Of a DNA stretch of 64,000 bases, positions 34,296-43,159 are shown piece by piece (the first letter of the stretch is position 1; each line of letters starts with the position of its first letter). A program made the translations under genes and the position numbers. Source of the DNA: Allokutzneria sp. A3M-2-11 16 (GTDB taxonomy: Bacteria > Actinomycetota > Actinomycetes > Mycobacteriales > Pseudonocardiaceae); contig NZ_JANAVO010000001.1 in assembly GCF_024213555.1 (NCBI RefSeq), positions 3,100,001-3,164,000 on the forward strand. Direction: 5' to 3'. The notes beneath the pieces were generated by a model, which had not been told where the DNA came from, did not search any database, and was given only the letters and a program-made list of their open reading frames with translations.

Positions 34296-34697
34296 ATGGC
34301 AACACCGGATGAGATCGAGCGACGCGTAGCCGAAAGCGACGCGTCGCGGAGCGTGCGCCGAGCGGCAGCCGCGAAGCAGATTTCCGAACTCGCTCATCGC
34401 CATGCCAACGCCACGAACCAGGTTGAGGTCCTCGAACGGCAGCTCGGCGAGACCCTGGTCGCCGCGCTCGATGTCATCGACGTCACCGAACTGGCGACGT
34501 TCACCGACATCCCCGCAGCCGACCTGACGCGCTGGCTGGAATCGCAGAAATCCTCCCGTGCCAAGCGAAAGCGGCGTGGCGCGGGTTCCTCCACCACCAG
34601 CGGTGGCGAACAGCCCCAGGCATCGGTAGACGCCCCAACCGATGTCGTCGATCCACGCCCAAGCGGTCCCCGGGCACCAGCACGATCGACACCGTAA
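34296..34697 (+). CDS. Small soluble protein of unknown function
   Basis: 133 residues from the ATG at 34296, chosen because GGAAGGA lies 7 bases upstream; the frame is open to an ATG at 34248 overlapping the TadG-like stop. The first 75 residues are charged helix (SRSVRRAAAAKQISELAHRH..., NQVEVLERQLGETL) followed by VTELATFTDIPAADLTRWLE, which looks like a small HTH or coiled-coil unit. The tail is disordered. Family not recognised. Confidence 0.6.
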   Translation: MATPDEIERRVAESDASRSVRRAAAAKQISELAHRHANATNQVEVLERQLGETLVAALDVIDVTELATFTDIPAADLTRWLESQKSSRAKRKRRGAGSSTTSGGEQPQASVDAPTDVVDPRPSGPRAPARSTP

Positions 34698-34717
34698 ATC
34701 CTTGTATTGCAAAGGAT
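34698..34717 (+). promoter_or_regulatory. Hairpin that can hide the ribosome binding site of the LysM-SARP gene
   Basis: ATCCTT (34698-34703) can pair with AAGGAT (34712-34717) around an 8-base loop. The right arm contains the AAAGGA ribosome site, 11 bases before the ATG at 34728. If formed, it would limit translation initiation. Confidence 0.4.
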
Positions 34718-34727
34718 CGAGCCCTCC

Positions 34728-37427
34728 ATGACACGTCAGCCTCCGAACCGGCCGCATCCCGAGCACACCGCGCGGGCGGTGTTCGCCGTGCTGTTCCGGC
34801 TGGCGCGTGGGCTGTTGGCGATCGCGGTGCTGCTCGCACTCGTCGTGGGCATCCCGTACGCCCTCGTACGGTTCGTTGGCTCTCCGCTTCCGGATCGCCT
34901 TCCGACGTGGTTGGAGATCGAGACGGTTCTGCTCAGCCCGATGAGCCCGCGGTTCCTGCTCGACGTCCTGGCCCTGCTGTGCTGGATCGTCTGGTCCGTC
35001 TTCACCCTCGATGTCCTGCGGTGCAGCGTCGAGGCGGCGCGCGGGATCACCCAAGCACGTGTCTGCTCCCGGGAGCCTCTGCGCAGGCTCGCCGCCGCCC
35101 TGATCGGCACCATCGTGTTGGCCTTGGTCGGCAACCGTGCCGTGGACGCGGCTCCCAGCATGAAAACCCTGTCGACCGCGCCCGCCACGACCGTCGTTAC
35201 CGCACCGTTGACGCCCGGCTCACCCGAGCGGCAAGCGGCCCCGCCTGGCATGGTCCGTGTGACCGAGGACGTCCGCCCGCCTCAGGGCGAGATCCATGAC
35301 AGCCTGTGGCGCATCGCCGAGCGCGTTTACGGCCCAGGCTCCGGTAGTCGCTGGCCTGAGCTGTATCGGCTCAACCGCGACGTCGAGCAGGCAGACGGGC
35401 GCGCGTTGACCAATCCCCACTTGGTCCGCCCAGGATGGATGATCACCGCGCACGTCCCGGTTCCGCCACCCCCGCAGCCACGCGATGAGCCCTCGCCTCA
35501 CGCTCCACCAGCGAGCACCGCGCCACCCCACCCACCGTCGATCCCCTCCACGACGCTTTCCGGCGCGGCACCACCGACTGCGAGCGCTGTCGACGACCAC
35601 GGCGACGGTCCGAGCTCGCCGGGGCTGAACGTGGCAACGGGTGCCTTCGTCAGCCTCGGCCTCGCCGGAGTCATCGCAACGGCGGTGGCCTCAACGGCGA
35701 TGTGGCGACGACGACGCTACCGCATCGGCAGCGGGGAACGCGCCGACCTCCAACGTCAGAGCGCGCCCGTCATCCGCTCCTTGCGCGCCCACCACGCCAA
35801 CTATGCCGATCACCAGTTCCCTGTCGACACGACGGTCATCGGCGCGACGCCGGGCTCGGCGCCCTCCGACGACGCCGCTGACAGCTCGCCGGGCCGTCAC
35901 GGAACAGCGCGGCTCGTGACAAAGCTCGGCGTGCGCGGGGGCCGCGAGATCGCGCTGGACCTCGCCGCCTGCCGCGGGCTCGGCCTCACCGGGCCCGGCG
36001 CCCCCGACGCCGCGCGCGCACTGCTGCTGCACCTGCTGACCGAGCAGCGGACAAGCCCCGCGCGCATCCTCATCCCCGCGAACGACCTGGAGCACCTCGT
36101 CGGCCCCGTGTCGTTGCCGGATCTGCCGTACACCGTCCATGTCGTCGGCTCGCTCAACGACGCACTCGCCGCGATGGACACGACCGTGCGCGCACGCACC
36201 GCTGGCGAGCCCAGCAGCTCCCGCTCGCCGTCGCTCGTGCTGCTCGCCCGTCCAACCCCCGACCTCGAACCTCGTCTCCAACAGATCCTCGACCACGGAA
36301 CGGTGTGCGGGCTCACCGGGATCTTCCTGAGCCGATGGCGCACCGGCGTCACTCTGCACGTGCTGCCCGACGGAACGGTCAACACCGCGCGGTCCGCAGG
36401 CGTGACACTTGACGGTGCACGGTTGTTCGCGCTCCCCGCCGAGGACACCTCCGCGCTGCTCGCCGTACTCCGCGACGCCGACGATTCCGCATCCGAACCG
36501 ACACCTGTCGCTGCTCGAACGCAGCCAGCCGACACCGCGGAGAACCCCGCCGACGAGGGCGCCGCTGACATCCCGCCGGTCCCTGGGCGGTGTCCGCACG
36601 TCGAGACGACGCGGATCGAAGCGGCCCCGCCCCTGCTGGAACCACGCGCTGGAGACCCGTCCGAGGCCTGCCCACTCGCCGTCCGGGTCCTCGGCCACGT
36701 GCAGCTGGCCGTTCGTGAGGGCGCGGACGAACGTGAGCTCGTCGGCATCCTGACGCCGCGGCAGCGCGAAGTACTCGTTCACCTCGCACTGCATCCGCAA
36801 GGCGTCCGCCGCGACGTCCTCAACGACGCGGTGTGGCCCGACAGCCGTCCGCCGCGCCCCTACAACTCGTTGCACACCACCATGTCCACGCTTCGCCGCG
36901 CGCTCAACGATGCCGCCAACGGCGCGGTCAACGACGTCATCGTCAACTACGACGGGCGGTACCGGCTCAACGACAAGCTCGTCACGGTCGATCTCTGGCA
37001 TCTCCAGCATGCTCTGCGAACAACGCGCGCGGCCGAAGCCGCCACCTTCGCCCAGCTGGGGCACGCCCTCCAGCTCTACCGCGGTGATCTCGCCGAGGAC
37101 GTTGACGCGCTGTGGATAGAGCCCTTCCGTGAAGCCCTTCGCCGAGACGCCCTCGACGCACTCGGTGTCCTGATCCGAGCCCAGGAGAACAACCCGGAAA
37201 CCATGCTCCAACTGCTGGAACATGCCCGGTCACTCGACCGCTACAACGAGAGCGTCTACCGCGACATCATGACAATTCAAGTGCAGCTCGGCCGCGTCGA
37301 CGCTATCGGACGAACACTCGCCCTCGCCGCACGCACGTTCCGTGAGATCGACCTCGAACTCAGCGCCGGATTCCTGGAGTACGCCAGATCAATTACGCGA
37401 ACGCCGGTGAAGGAGTGGAGCCGATGA
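34728..37427 (+). CDS. Membrane-anchored LysM / SARP-BTAD transcriptional regulator
   Basis: 899 residues. Two or three membrane helices lie in the first ~135 residues. Residues about 180-250 form a LysM-like unit (DSLWRIAERVYGPGSGSRWPE ... LVRPGWMI). A Pro-rich linker, a fourth membrane helix near 305-325 and a soluble alpha/beta region follow. The last ~250 residues start VRVLGHVQLAV and continue LTPRQREVLVHLALHPQG (SARP/OmpR-type winged helix), then a BTAD helical domain (LWHLQHALRTTRAAEAATFA...). The LysM part would lie on the wall side and the DNA-binding part inside. It is 3' to the pilus operon and probably senses wall or pilus state. Confidence 0.82.
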   Translation: MTRQPPNRPHPEHTARAVFAVLFRLARGLLAIAVLLALVVGIPYALVRFVGSPLPDRLPTWLEIETVLLSPMSPRFLLDVLALLCWIVWSVFTLDVLRCSVEAARGITQARVCSREPLRRLAAALIGTIVLALVGNRAVDAAPSMKTLSTAPATTVVTAPLTPGSPERQAAPPGMVRVTEDVRPPQGEIHDSLWRIAERVYGPGSGSRWPELYRLNRDVEQADGRALTNPHLVRPGWMITAHVPVPPPPQPRDEPSPHAPPASTAPPHPPSIPSTTLSGAAPPTASAVDDHGDGPSSPGLNVATGAFVSLGLAGVIATAVASTAMWRRRRYRIGSGERADLQRQSAPVIRSLRAHHANYADHQFPVDTTVIGATPGSAPSDDAADSSPGRHGTARLVTKLGVRGGREIALDLAACRGLGLTGPGAPDAARALLLHLLTEQRTSPARILIPANDLEHLVGPVSLPDLPYTVHVVGSLNDALAAMDTTVRARTAGEPSSSRSPSLVLLARPTPDLEPRLQQILDHGTVCGLTGIFLSRWRTGVTLHVLPDGTVNTARSAGVTLDGARLFALPAEDTSALLAVLRDADDSASEPTPVAARTQPADTAENPADEGAADIPPVPGRCPHVETTRIEAAPPLLEPRAGDPSEACPLAVRVLGHVQLAVREGADERELVGILTPRQREVLVHLALHPQGVRRDVLNDAVWPDSRPPRPYNSLHTTMSTLRRALNDAANGAVNDVIVNYDGRYRLNDKLVTVDLWHLQHALRTTRAAEAATFAQLGHALQLYRGDLAEDVDALWIEPFREALRRDALDALGVLIRAQENNPETMLQLLEHARSLDRYNESVYRDIMTIQVQLGRVDAIGRTLALAARTFREIDLELSAGFLEYARSITRTPVKEWSR

Positions 37428-38044
37428 CAGAGAAGTGAGATACTGGGCAGCGGGGCTGGATATACCGTGCACCAGGTCGTTCGCACTGGGTGAGCATTCT
37501 CGCGCCGTTGATCCCTCTGGCTCGCAGAGGAGATGCTTCGCGAGCCGCCCGCAGTGGCGTAGTCGGCGCCCGCTGGCTTTCCCACAGCACTACCCACTGG
37601 CCTACCCACAGGGCTTCCCTCTAGACGAGAAGGGGAGAACTGCCCGGTCATCGCACTTCAGGGGCGCGAGAGGGGCATCCCGAGGCTGGGCAGACTCGGT
37701 GGTCACCGATGAGGTGAACAGTCGTGAGCGGCGGGTCACCTGGACCAGGAGGCTGGTGGTCGGGCAGCCAGCGCATGCCCCTTAGGTTGCCACGCGAGAT
37801 CTCCGCAATTCTGACAGATTATTTCATTTACTTCTATCGTGCGCGCCGGCTTTGTATTTCCACATGCACGCCTCCGATCTTTCGATCCCTTTCGGTGTCG
37901 ACTTTCATGTGCATTGGGCAAAAAATCTTGGAAATTCCCTTTGAATTTCCCGCCGTCGATCTCCGCGACGACGTAGCATGGTGGTACAGCGAAGAAAGCC
38001 TCCTCGGAAGCGAACGTCAGCGAGGGGCTGAACTCGTAGATCGT
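37428..38044. other. Intergenic region after the Tad locus
   Basis: 617 bases before the first stem-loop leader, without a supported gene. The stretch 37800-37960 is AT-richer than anything nearby, which may mark a promoter region or the edge of a transferred segment. Confidence 0.4.
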
Positions 38045-38077
38045 CGCGGAATGGGAGTCGTGCCCGTGTATTCCGCG
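38045..38077 (+). ncRNA. Leader stem-loop, copy 1
   Basis: An 8-base stem, CGCGGAAT with ATTCCGCG, encloses a 17-base loop that begins GGGAGTCGTGCCC. It ends 42 bases before the start codon at 38120. The loop and position match copy 2 at 38740-38773, while the stems differ by paired changes, so a structured 5'-leader element is likely. Confidence 0.55.
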
Positions 38078-38119
38078 CGCCCACACCTACACCGCTCTTG
38101 AAGAACGGGAGTGATCGCT

Positions 38120-38731
38120 ATGGATCGCAGCAGGTTCGAGATCGTCAACGTCGCGCTGGACCACATGAAGACCCCCATCCCGGCATACGTCGACCGACGC
38201 GAACGGTGGAACGGGGCGCTCTGCCCGCGCTTCGAACGCGCGCAGGCGGAGCTGGTCGTCAACGACGTGAACGACACCTACGAGCCAGGGGACGGGCTGC
38301 GCGCGTTCTGGGTCGATGCCCTCGTTGCCCTCGTCTACGACGACCCGGACAAGGGAATCGAGATCATCCGCCCCGACAGCAACGGCTGGTACGCGATTGC
38401 CGACGGCTGGTGCTGGTGGGAATGGACCGAGGCCAGCGACGGCGACGACGACGGCACCTCGTCGTCGGAGCCTGACTCCGCCCGTGTTGTCGATCAGTGG
38501 TCGCCCCAAGCAGTGCTGGGATTCGACGTCGATCCGAGACAGGGCAACGTGATCTGCCCGCACAGGGATGTGGCCGTGTGCCCCAAATGCCTTCGCCGTC
38601 TGCCTGATCGCCTGGTCGAGATGGGCGGTCAGCACTTCCTGACCGACACCCCGTACGAGGCCGAGATCTTGCGCAGCGAGGCCGAGGAACTGCGTCGCGA
38701 CTTGGAGCGAATGGAGAAGGGCGAGCAGTAG
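38120..38731 (+). CDS. Protein of unknown function with C-terminal Cys motif
   Basis: 203 residues from the ATG at 38120, with GGGAG 8 bases before it (a GTG 9 bases earlier is an alternative). The first ~115 residues contain RFEIVNVALDHMKTPIPAYV and several Trp (WYAIADGWCWWEWTEA). Later the pattern NVICPHRDVAVCPKCLRRL resembles a small metal-binding knuckle, and the end is a charged helix. No family recognised. It is the first gene of the plus-strand block and carries the stem-loop leader. Confidence 0.6.
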   Translation: MDRSRFEIVNVALDHMKTPIPAYVDRRERWNGALCPRFERAQAELVVNDVNDTYEPGDGLRAFWVDALVALVYDDPDKGIEIIRPDSNGWYAIADGWCWWEWTEASDGDDDGTSSSEPDSARVVDQWSPQAVLGFDVDPRQGNVICPHRDVAVCPKCLRRLPDRLVEMGGQHFLTDTPYEAEILRSEAEELRRDLERMEKGEQ

Positions 38732-38739
38732 AACCGAGC

Positions 38740-38773
38740 CACGGAGTGGGAGTCGTGCCCCGCGAACTCCGTG
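38740..38773 (+). ncRNA. Leader stem-loop, copy 2
   Basis: An 8-base stem, CACGGAGT with ACTCCGTG, encloses an 18-base loop starting GGGAGTCGTGCCC, identical over 13 bases to copy 1. Compared with copy 1, stem pair 2 changes G-C to A-T and pair 7 changes A-T to G-C. It ends 39 bases before the start codon at 38813. Confidence 0.55.
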
Positions 38774-38812
38774 CACAACCACACACACCCGTTCTACGCC
38801 AAGGGGAATCCC

Positions 38813-39508
38813 ATGCGCACCACCACGGACACACCCACGACAGCGACAGACATCAACCGAATTAACGACCTGTTCGAGCGACTGCGCGCGGCTGGCTGCC
38901 AGCTGTTGACGGTCAACGGCTACCTGCATCACGAGCCAGTCGACCACGGCGAACACCTTGCCTACTCCCACGTGCACCACGCCGAGCGTGCCGAGGACGC
39001 GGAGTTGATCGAGCTGCCCGTGTCGTACTCCGACTACGGCGGCAGTGACATCGACGCCGCCAATGTGCGTGCCTTGCTTGCGGGCTACGGCGACGACACG
39101 TTCGTGCACCTCTCCGGCGGCCACGGCTCGACGGGGCTTGCTTTGCCCTACGGGCGTGCGCTTCCCGATGACGACGACTGCGACATCCTCCCCGTTCTCG
39201 TTGACGTGATCGAGCGCTTGCGCGACCACCCCGTGATCGATGAGCAAGCGTGGTCGACCTACGTCGACGGGCTTGCCGAGGACGCATGGGACGAGTGGTT
39301 GCGTCACGACGTGATCAGCGGCTTGGAAGCGTTGTGTCCCAACGGGTGCGATGGGTGTCCGGTTGATGACGGGCTGATCCGGACGACCTACTACGGGTTC
39401 GAGGCCAACGAGTGGGTGTGCGATACGGCGACCACCGTCGTCAACCTGCGGCACGCCGAAGCGGTCGCGCACCTCGCGCGCACCCTGTTCGAGGGGAACG
39501 CGTCATGA
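38813..39508 (+). CDS. Acidic protein of unknown function
   Basis: 231 residues from the ATG at 38813, with AAGGGG upstream. The protein is strongly acidic. It shows DINRINDLFERLRAAGCQLL near the start, a His-rich stretch (LHHEPVDHGEHLAYSHVHHA) and a Cys cluster LCPNGCDGCP near residue 180. The Cys cluster and His run hint at metal binding. No family recognised. Its leader has the stem-loop of copy 2, and its stop overlaps the next gene (ATGA). Confidence 0.6.
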   Translation: MRTTTDTPTTATDINRINDLFERLRAAGCQLLTVNGYLHHEPVDHGEHLAYSHVHHAERAEDAELIELPVSYSDYGGSDIDAANVRALLAGYGDDTFVHLSGGHGSTGLALPYGRALPDDDDCDILPVLVDVIERLRDHPVIDEQAWSTYVDGLAEDAWDEWLRHDVISGLEALCPNGCDGCPVDDGLIRTTYYGFEANEWVCDTATTVVNLRHAEAVAHLARTLFEGNAS

Positions 39509-39969
39509 CCGCCTCGCTCTACCTCGACTCCGACTATGTCGCGACCACAGAAGACGAATCCCGTGTCGCACTGGAGTTCGGCGGCGACCTTCCCGGGTAC
39601 CGGTGCGCGCGATGCGGCGCCGACCTCGACGACACCGGAGACGGGTTCAGCGGAGCCGACGGCGACACCCTATGTCCGGACTACGAGAACGAGGACGGCG
39701 ACCCGGACGACGGGCCCCACGAACCACAAGCCATCGCGTTGGCGTGGGCCAATTCCGCCACGATCGTGACCAACGAGGCGGAGGACTCGATCACGGTGCT
39801 GATCAGCGTGGGCGATCCGCGCGGCGCGTTCGCGTTCACCGTCCGCCGTGTCCCTGATGACGCCCCCTCGCACGGTGGCGCGCTGATCCTGCACACCCCC
39901 TATCCCGGGGAGAGCTTGCCGCATCGCCCATTGAGCGAGCTTCATCCCGGTACCTACCTGATCTCCTGA
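39505..39969 (+). CDS. Zinc-ribbon-like protein of unknown function
   Basis: 154 residues, ATG overlapping the previous stop. A rubredoxin-like knuckle YRCARCGADL (residues about 32-41) with a later Cys in GDTLCPDYEN suggests a partial zinc ribbon. The second half (ITVLISVGDPRGAFAFTVRR...) is beta-rich. It is acidic like its neighbour and the two are probably co-translated. Family unknown. Confidence 0.6.
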   Translation: MTASLYLDSDYVATTEDESRVALEFGGDLPGYRCARCGADLDDTGDGFSGADGDTLCPDYENEDGDPDDGPHEPQAIALAWANSATIVTNEAEDSITVLISVGDPRGAFAFTVRRVPDDAPSHGGALILHTPYPGESLPHRPLSELHPGTYLIS

Positions 39970-40026
39970 GCCACAAGCCCTAGCTAGCAAGGAAACGAGC
40001 GCCATCAGCCGAGAGGAACGAACGCC

Positions 40027-40857
40027 ATGTTTCCCCACGATTTCACTGACTTCTACCCTGGCAGAGGCAAGGACGCGCAGTGGATTGGATCTCTGGAAGG
40101 ACTGGGCAGCCCCGAAAACCTGGGCCTGGGCACGGACTCCGGCCCGTGGATGTTCACCCAGCAGGACAGCGCGGAAGACTTTCATTTCGCCGTCGTTGAG
40201 GTATTGGAGGACGCCGACCGTTGGGTTCCTGGGGCAGCCCACTTCCAGTATCAGGGGTGGCCGTGGGTCTACCACACCAGCCGACCCAGCCACTGGACCT
40301 ACGCGTTCGACGGCGGCCACATCTTCGCCTTGTCGCACAAGGACAACGCCTGGAATCTCGTCCCTCCGGGCAACCCGCTCGCCGCCTACGGGCACGACGG
40401 GTTGGGAGAGATCCCAACGACCCACTGGTACGGGGATTTTCCGTTTCCGATCATGCTCACCGAGAACGCGGACGGCCCGATACCACCCGATCGCGAGTAC
40501 GGGACCGAGTTCGCCCGCACATCCCGATGGGGGCTCACACAGACCGCCTCAGCCGTGTTCACGGACCTGATCGCTGCCAGCGACTCACCGGAGACGCCAC
40601 CGTTCGCCGCGCAGCTGCGCTACGACGTCGCCACGGACACAGCGGCGCGCACCCTGGATATCACAGCCTCGGGGCTGCCCGACTCGGCGACGGACGACGA
40701 GCAGGACGCCCTTCGCCTGGAACTGTCGAAGATCGTCGCGAACTACAACTACAGCAGCGAAAGCGTCACCAACGATCGGCGCTTCCTCGCCACGATCTCG
40801 ATCACCCAAGCTAGCCCGACACATTCGCCGACCGTCCACGTGCTCTCAGCGTCCTGA
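40027..40857 (+). CDS. Three-paralogue family protein, member 1
   Basis: 276 residues; GAGGAACGAA lies before the ATG. The N-terminus DFTDFYPGRGKDAQWIGSLE, the middle SRPSHWTYAFDGGH and DGPIPPDREYGTEFAR, and the end ANYNYSSESVTNDRRFLATI all recur in the protein at 41014-41793 and, more weakly, in that at 43152-43943. No motif of a known enzyme was recognised. Several conserved Trp, Tyr and Asp in these blocks could form a binding site. The tandem copies with divergent middles suggest recent duplication on a mobile element. Confidence 0.65.
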   Translation: MFPHDFTDFYPGRGKDAQWIGSLEGLGSPENLGLGTDSGPWMFTQQDSAEDFHFAVVEVLEDADRWVPGAAHFQYQGWPWVYHTSRPSHWTYAFDGGHIFALSHKDNAWNLVPPGNPLAAYGHDGLGEIPTTHWYGDFPFPIMLTENADGPIPPDREYGTEFARTSRWGLTQTASAVFTDLIAASDSPETPPFAAQLRYDVATDTAARTLDITASGLPDSATDDEQDALRLELSKIVANYNYSSESVTNDRRFLATISITQASPTHSPTVHVLSAS

Positions 40858-41013
40858 CAGGAGGCTGGAACACCGACCACGTACCGCGAAAGCCCTTTAC
40901 TGCCAAGCATTTCGGAAGCGTGCACTGCCCACGCCCTTGCCGCCTCGTGAGGATGTTCTTTCACAGCAAGGAACATGGCCAGTCGTAGCACCCCAGACCA
41001 AGGAGCAGAATCA

Positions 41014-41793
41014 ATGAATGACTACGAGTTCGCCGATTTCTACATCGGACGTGGCCACGACGCACGGTGGATTGGCTCCCTGGAAGGGGTCGCCAGTCCC
41101 CGCGCTCTCGCCGAGACCGAATACGGCTCCGACGTACTCGGGTGCCAGACCGCGAGCGACTTCGACGCCTGGGCTCGACAGGTCATGGATGACTCGGGCT
41201 GCCCGTCCACCCCGAGCGACCAGCGCCCGAACCGGGGTTGGCCATGGCCGTATTCGTCCAGCCGCCCCACACAGTGGACCTACGCGTTCGACCACGGCGC
41301 GGTCTGGGTGCTGGCGCACACCAGCGACGCATGGCGGCGAATACCTTCGGACTACCTGTGCGCCGTCTACGACCCGACGTGCCACGCCGAACCGTTCACG
41401 TCCCTGCCGCGCATGCTCGACAACGACACGAACGGGCCCATCCCCGTGGACCGCGAGTACGGCCCGGAGTTCGCGCGGACGTGCCGCTGGACACTGCGGC
41501 AGACCGCGTCGGCGGTGTTGACCGACCTGATCACCCTTAGCCACACCGACTTCCAGCCGTCAGCGATATGGAAGATGCGCTTCGAGGTCGACGGCGACGA
41601 CGAGCGGCGGCACCTCGGTATCACGCTCCGGGACGCCACGCTGTACGCCGTGGACGAGGAGGAGTACGGAGAGCTGGCGACCGCCATCCACCGGATTACC
41701 GACTGCTACAACTACTCCAGCCTGTCCGCGCCGGACGATCGACGCTTCGACGTCTCACTCACCTTCACCAGCACGCGACCGCAGCACGCGTGA
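41014..41793 (+). CDS. Three-paralogue family protein, member 2
   Basis: 259 residues from the ATG at 41014, AAGGAGC before it. It shares with member 1 the blocks FADFYIGRGHDARWIGSLEG, SRPTQWTYAFDHG, NGPIPVDREYGPEFAR, the QTASAV(L/F)TDLI helix, and CYNYSSLSAPDDRRFDV. A 156-base gap separates the two genes. Function unknown. Confidence 0.65.
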   Translation: MNDYEFADFYIGRGHDARWIGSLEGVASPRALAETEYGSDVLGCQTASDFDAWARQVMDDSGCPSTPSDQRPNRGWPWPYSSSRPTQWTYAFDHGAVWVLAHTSDAWRRIPSDYLCAVYDPTCHAEPFTSLPRMLDNDTNGPIPVDREYGPEFARTCRWTLRQTASAVLTDLITLSHTDFQPSAIWKMRFEVDGDDERRHLGITLRDATLYAVDEEEYGELATAIHRITDCYNYSSLSAPDDRRFDVSLTFTSTRPQHA

Positions 41794-41891
41794 ACGAGCA
41801 CGTCCACCACGCGCGCCTACCCGAGTTCGCCAGCACACGACGGGTTCATCGTGCTTCGGCGCACTGAGGTTGCGGGTAAGGTAGGAAGCTC

Positions 41892-42008
41892 CTCCCGTTC
41901 GCGGGAGCGGGCCCACCCCGCATGTCGGGGTGGGATGTGTGGTGGTCGGCGGAGCGCACGAACCCGCGCCGCGCGGGCTCGTCCCCGCGGTCCGGGGCTC
42001 CGCCGACC
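41892..42008 (+). ncRNA. Cluster of three stable hairpins upstream of the DUF4192 gene
   Basis: Three hairpins in a row: CTCCCG-TTCG-CGGGAG at 41892-41907; CCCACCCCG-CATGT-CGGGGTGGG at 41912-41934; and an outer stem GGTCGGCGGAGC (41944-41955) with GCTCCGCCGACC (41997-42008) that encloses another hairpin (ACGAACCCGCG with CGCGGGCTCGT). It lies 98 bases after one gene and 128 before the next. It may be a compound terminator or a structured leader. The rest of 41794-42136 shows nothing. Confidence 0.5.
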
Positions 42009-42136
42009 CACACCCAGCACCGAAGCACCCTCACCTTTCTCCGCGGCAGCGTGCACCGCTCGGGCAGCGCGCCAACGCCGTTCACCCCTCAGTTCGTGAA
42101 CGCCATGCCAGCAGGAATCAGGAATGAGGAAGAGCC

Positions 42137-43159
42137 ATGTCCACCAACACTTCTACCGGTGACGCCCCCGTCCGGTTGTCGGCCGTCGGGGACCTCGTCG
42201 CCAGCATCCCGCCGCTGCTCGGGTTCCACCCCACCGACTCCGTCGTCATCCTCGTCGTTGACGCCGACAGCGACCGCCTTACCCGGGCGCTCCGCGCTGA
42301 TCTCCCGGAACTCGTCGACGACATGCGCCCGCTCGCCGAACGGCTCACCGAGACGATCGGCCCCACCGATCGCGCGCTGGTGATCATGATCTGCGACGGC
42401 ACCGCCACGGACACCTCGTTGCCACGCGAATCCGAAATGGACGTGCTGTCCGAGGTGTTCACCACGGCGGGAATCCTTATCATCGCCAGCCTCTGGGCCC
42501 GCAGCACGCTCCACCGCGCGCCCTGCCGCCGCTACGGCAATCCCGCCGAGTGCTTCGCCGTCGCCGACTCCGACTCCAGCGTTCTCGCCGCCGAGAGCAC
42601 GCTGCGGGGCAGAGTGGTTCACGCCAGCGCCAAAGCCGCCGCCCGCAGCCTGAACCCCGTCGAGCCGCCGGAAGTGTTGGCAGAGAGGGAGAAACGTCTC
42701 AGTGCCGCGACCGACGAGCTGCGCCAACACCTCAGCTCATCCACGCTCGTGCGCGAGATCAACAGCACCTTGACCGAGGCGATCACCGCCGCCGAGAACG
42801 GGAATCCTCCCGAAGCAGACTCGCTGATCACCATCGTGGCGGCACTCGACATCGGCATCGTGCGCGACACAGCGGCTCAGCTCGCCCTCGGTGACACCGC
42901 GCACGGTGCACGCGTGCTGTGGGAACACCTCACCCGCACGATCCCCGGACCACTGCGCGCCCATCCGGCTGCCCTGCTCGCCTTGTCGGCCTACCTCAAA
43001 GGCGACGGCCCGCTCGCACGCGTTGCACTGGACATCGCGCTGAACACCAACCCGAACACCACACTCGCCGTCCTGCTCCGCCACGCCCTCGACAACGGCA
43101 TCCACCCCACCACCATTGCCAAAGCCCTCGCCGCGACCACGGAGCCCAGCCATGCGTAA
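42137..43159 (+). CDS. DUF4192-domain protein
   Basis: 340 residues, GAGGAAG before the ATG. The DUF4192 signature is clear: VGDLVASIPPLLGFHPTDSV followed by VVILVVDAD, then RRYGNPAECFAVADSDSS and a C-terminal helical half (AHPAALLALSAYLKGDGPLA, ALNTNPNTTLA). The domain is common in actinobacterial genomes and large plasmids but has no assigned biochemical role. It overlaps the start of the third paralogue by 8 bases. Confidence 0.82.
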   Translation: MSTNTSTGDAPVRLSAVGDLVASIPPLLGFHPTDSVVILVVDADSDRLTRALRADLPELVDDMRPLAERLTETIGPTDRALVIMICDGTATDTSLPRESEMDVLSEVFTTAGILIIASLWARSTLHRAPCRRYGNPAECFAVADSDSSVLAAESTLRGRVVHASAKAAARSLNPVEPPEVLAEREKRLSAATDELRQHLSSSTLVREINSTLTEAITAAENGNPPEADSLITIVAALDIGIVRDTAAQLALGDTAHGARVLWEHLTRTIPGPLRAHPAALLALSAYLKGDGPLARVALDIALNTNPNTTLAVLLRHALDNGIHPTTIAKALAATTEPSHA

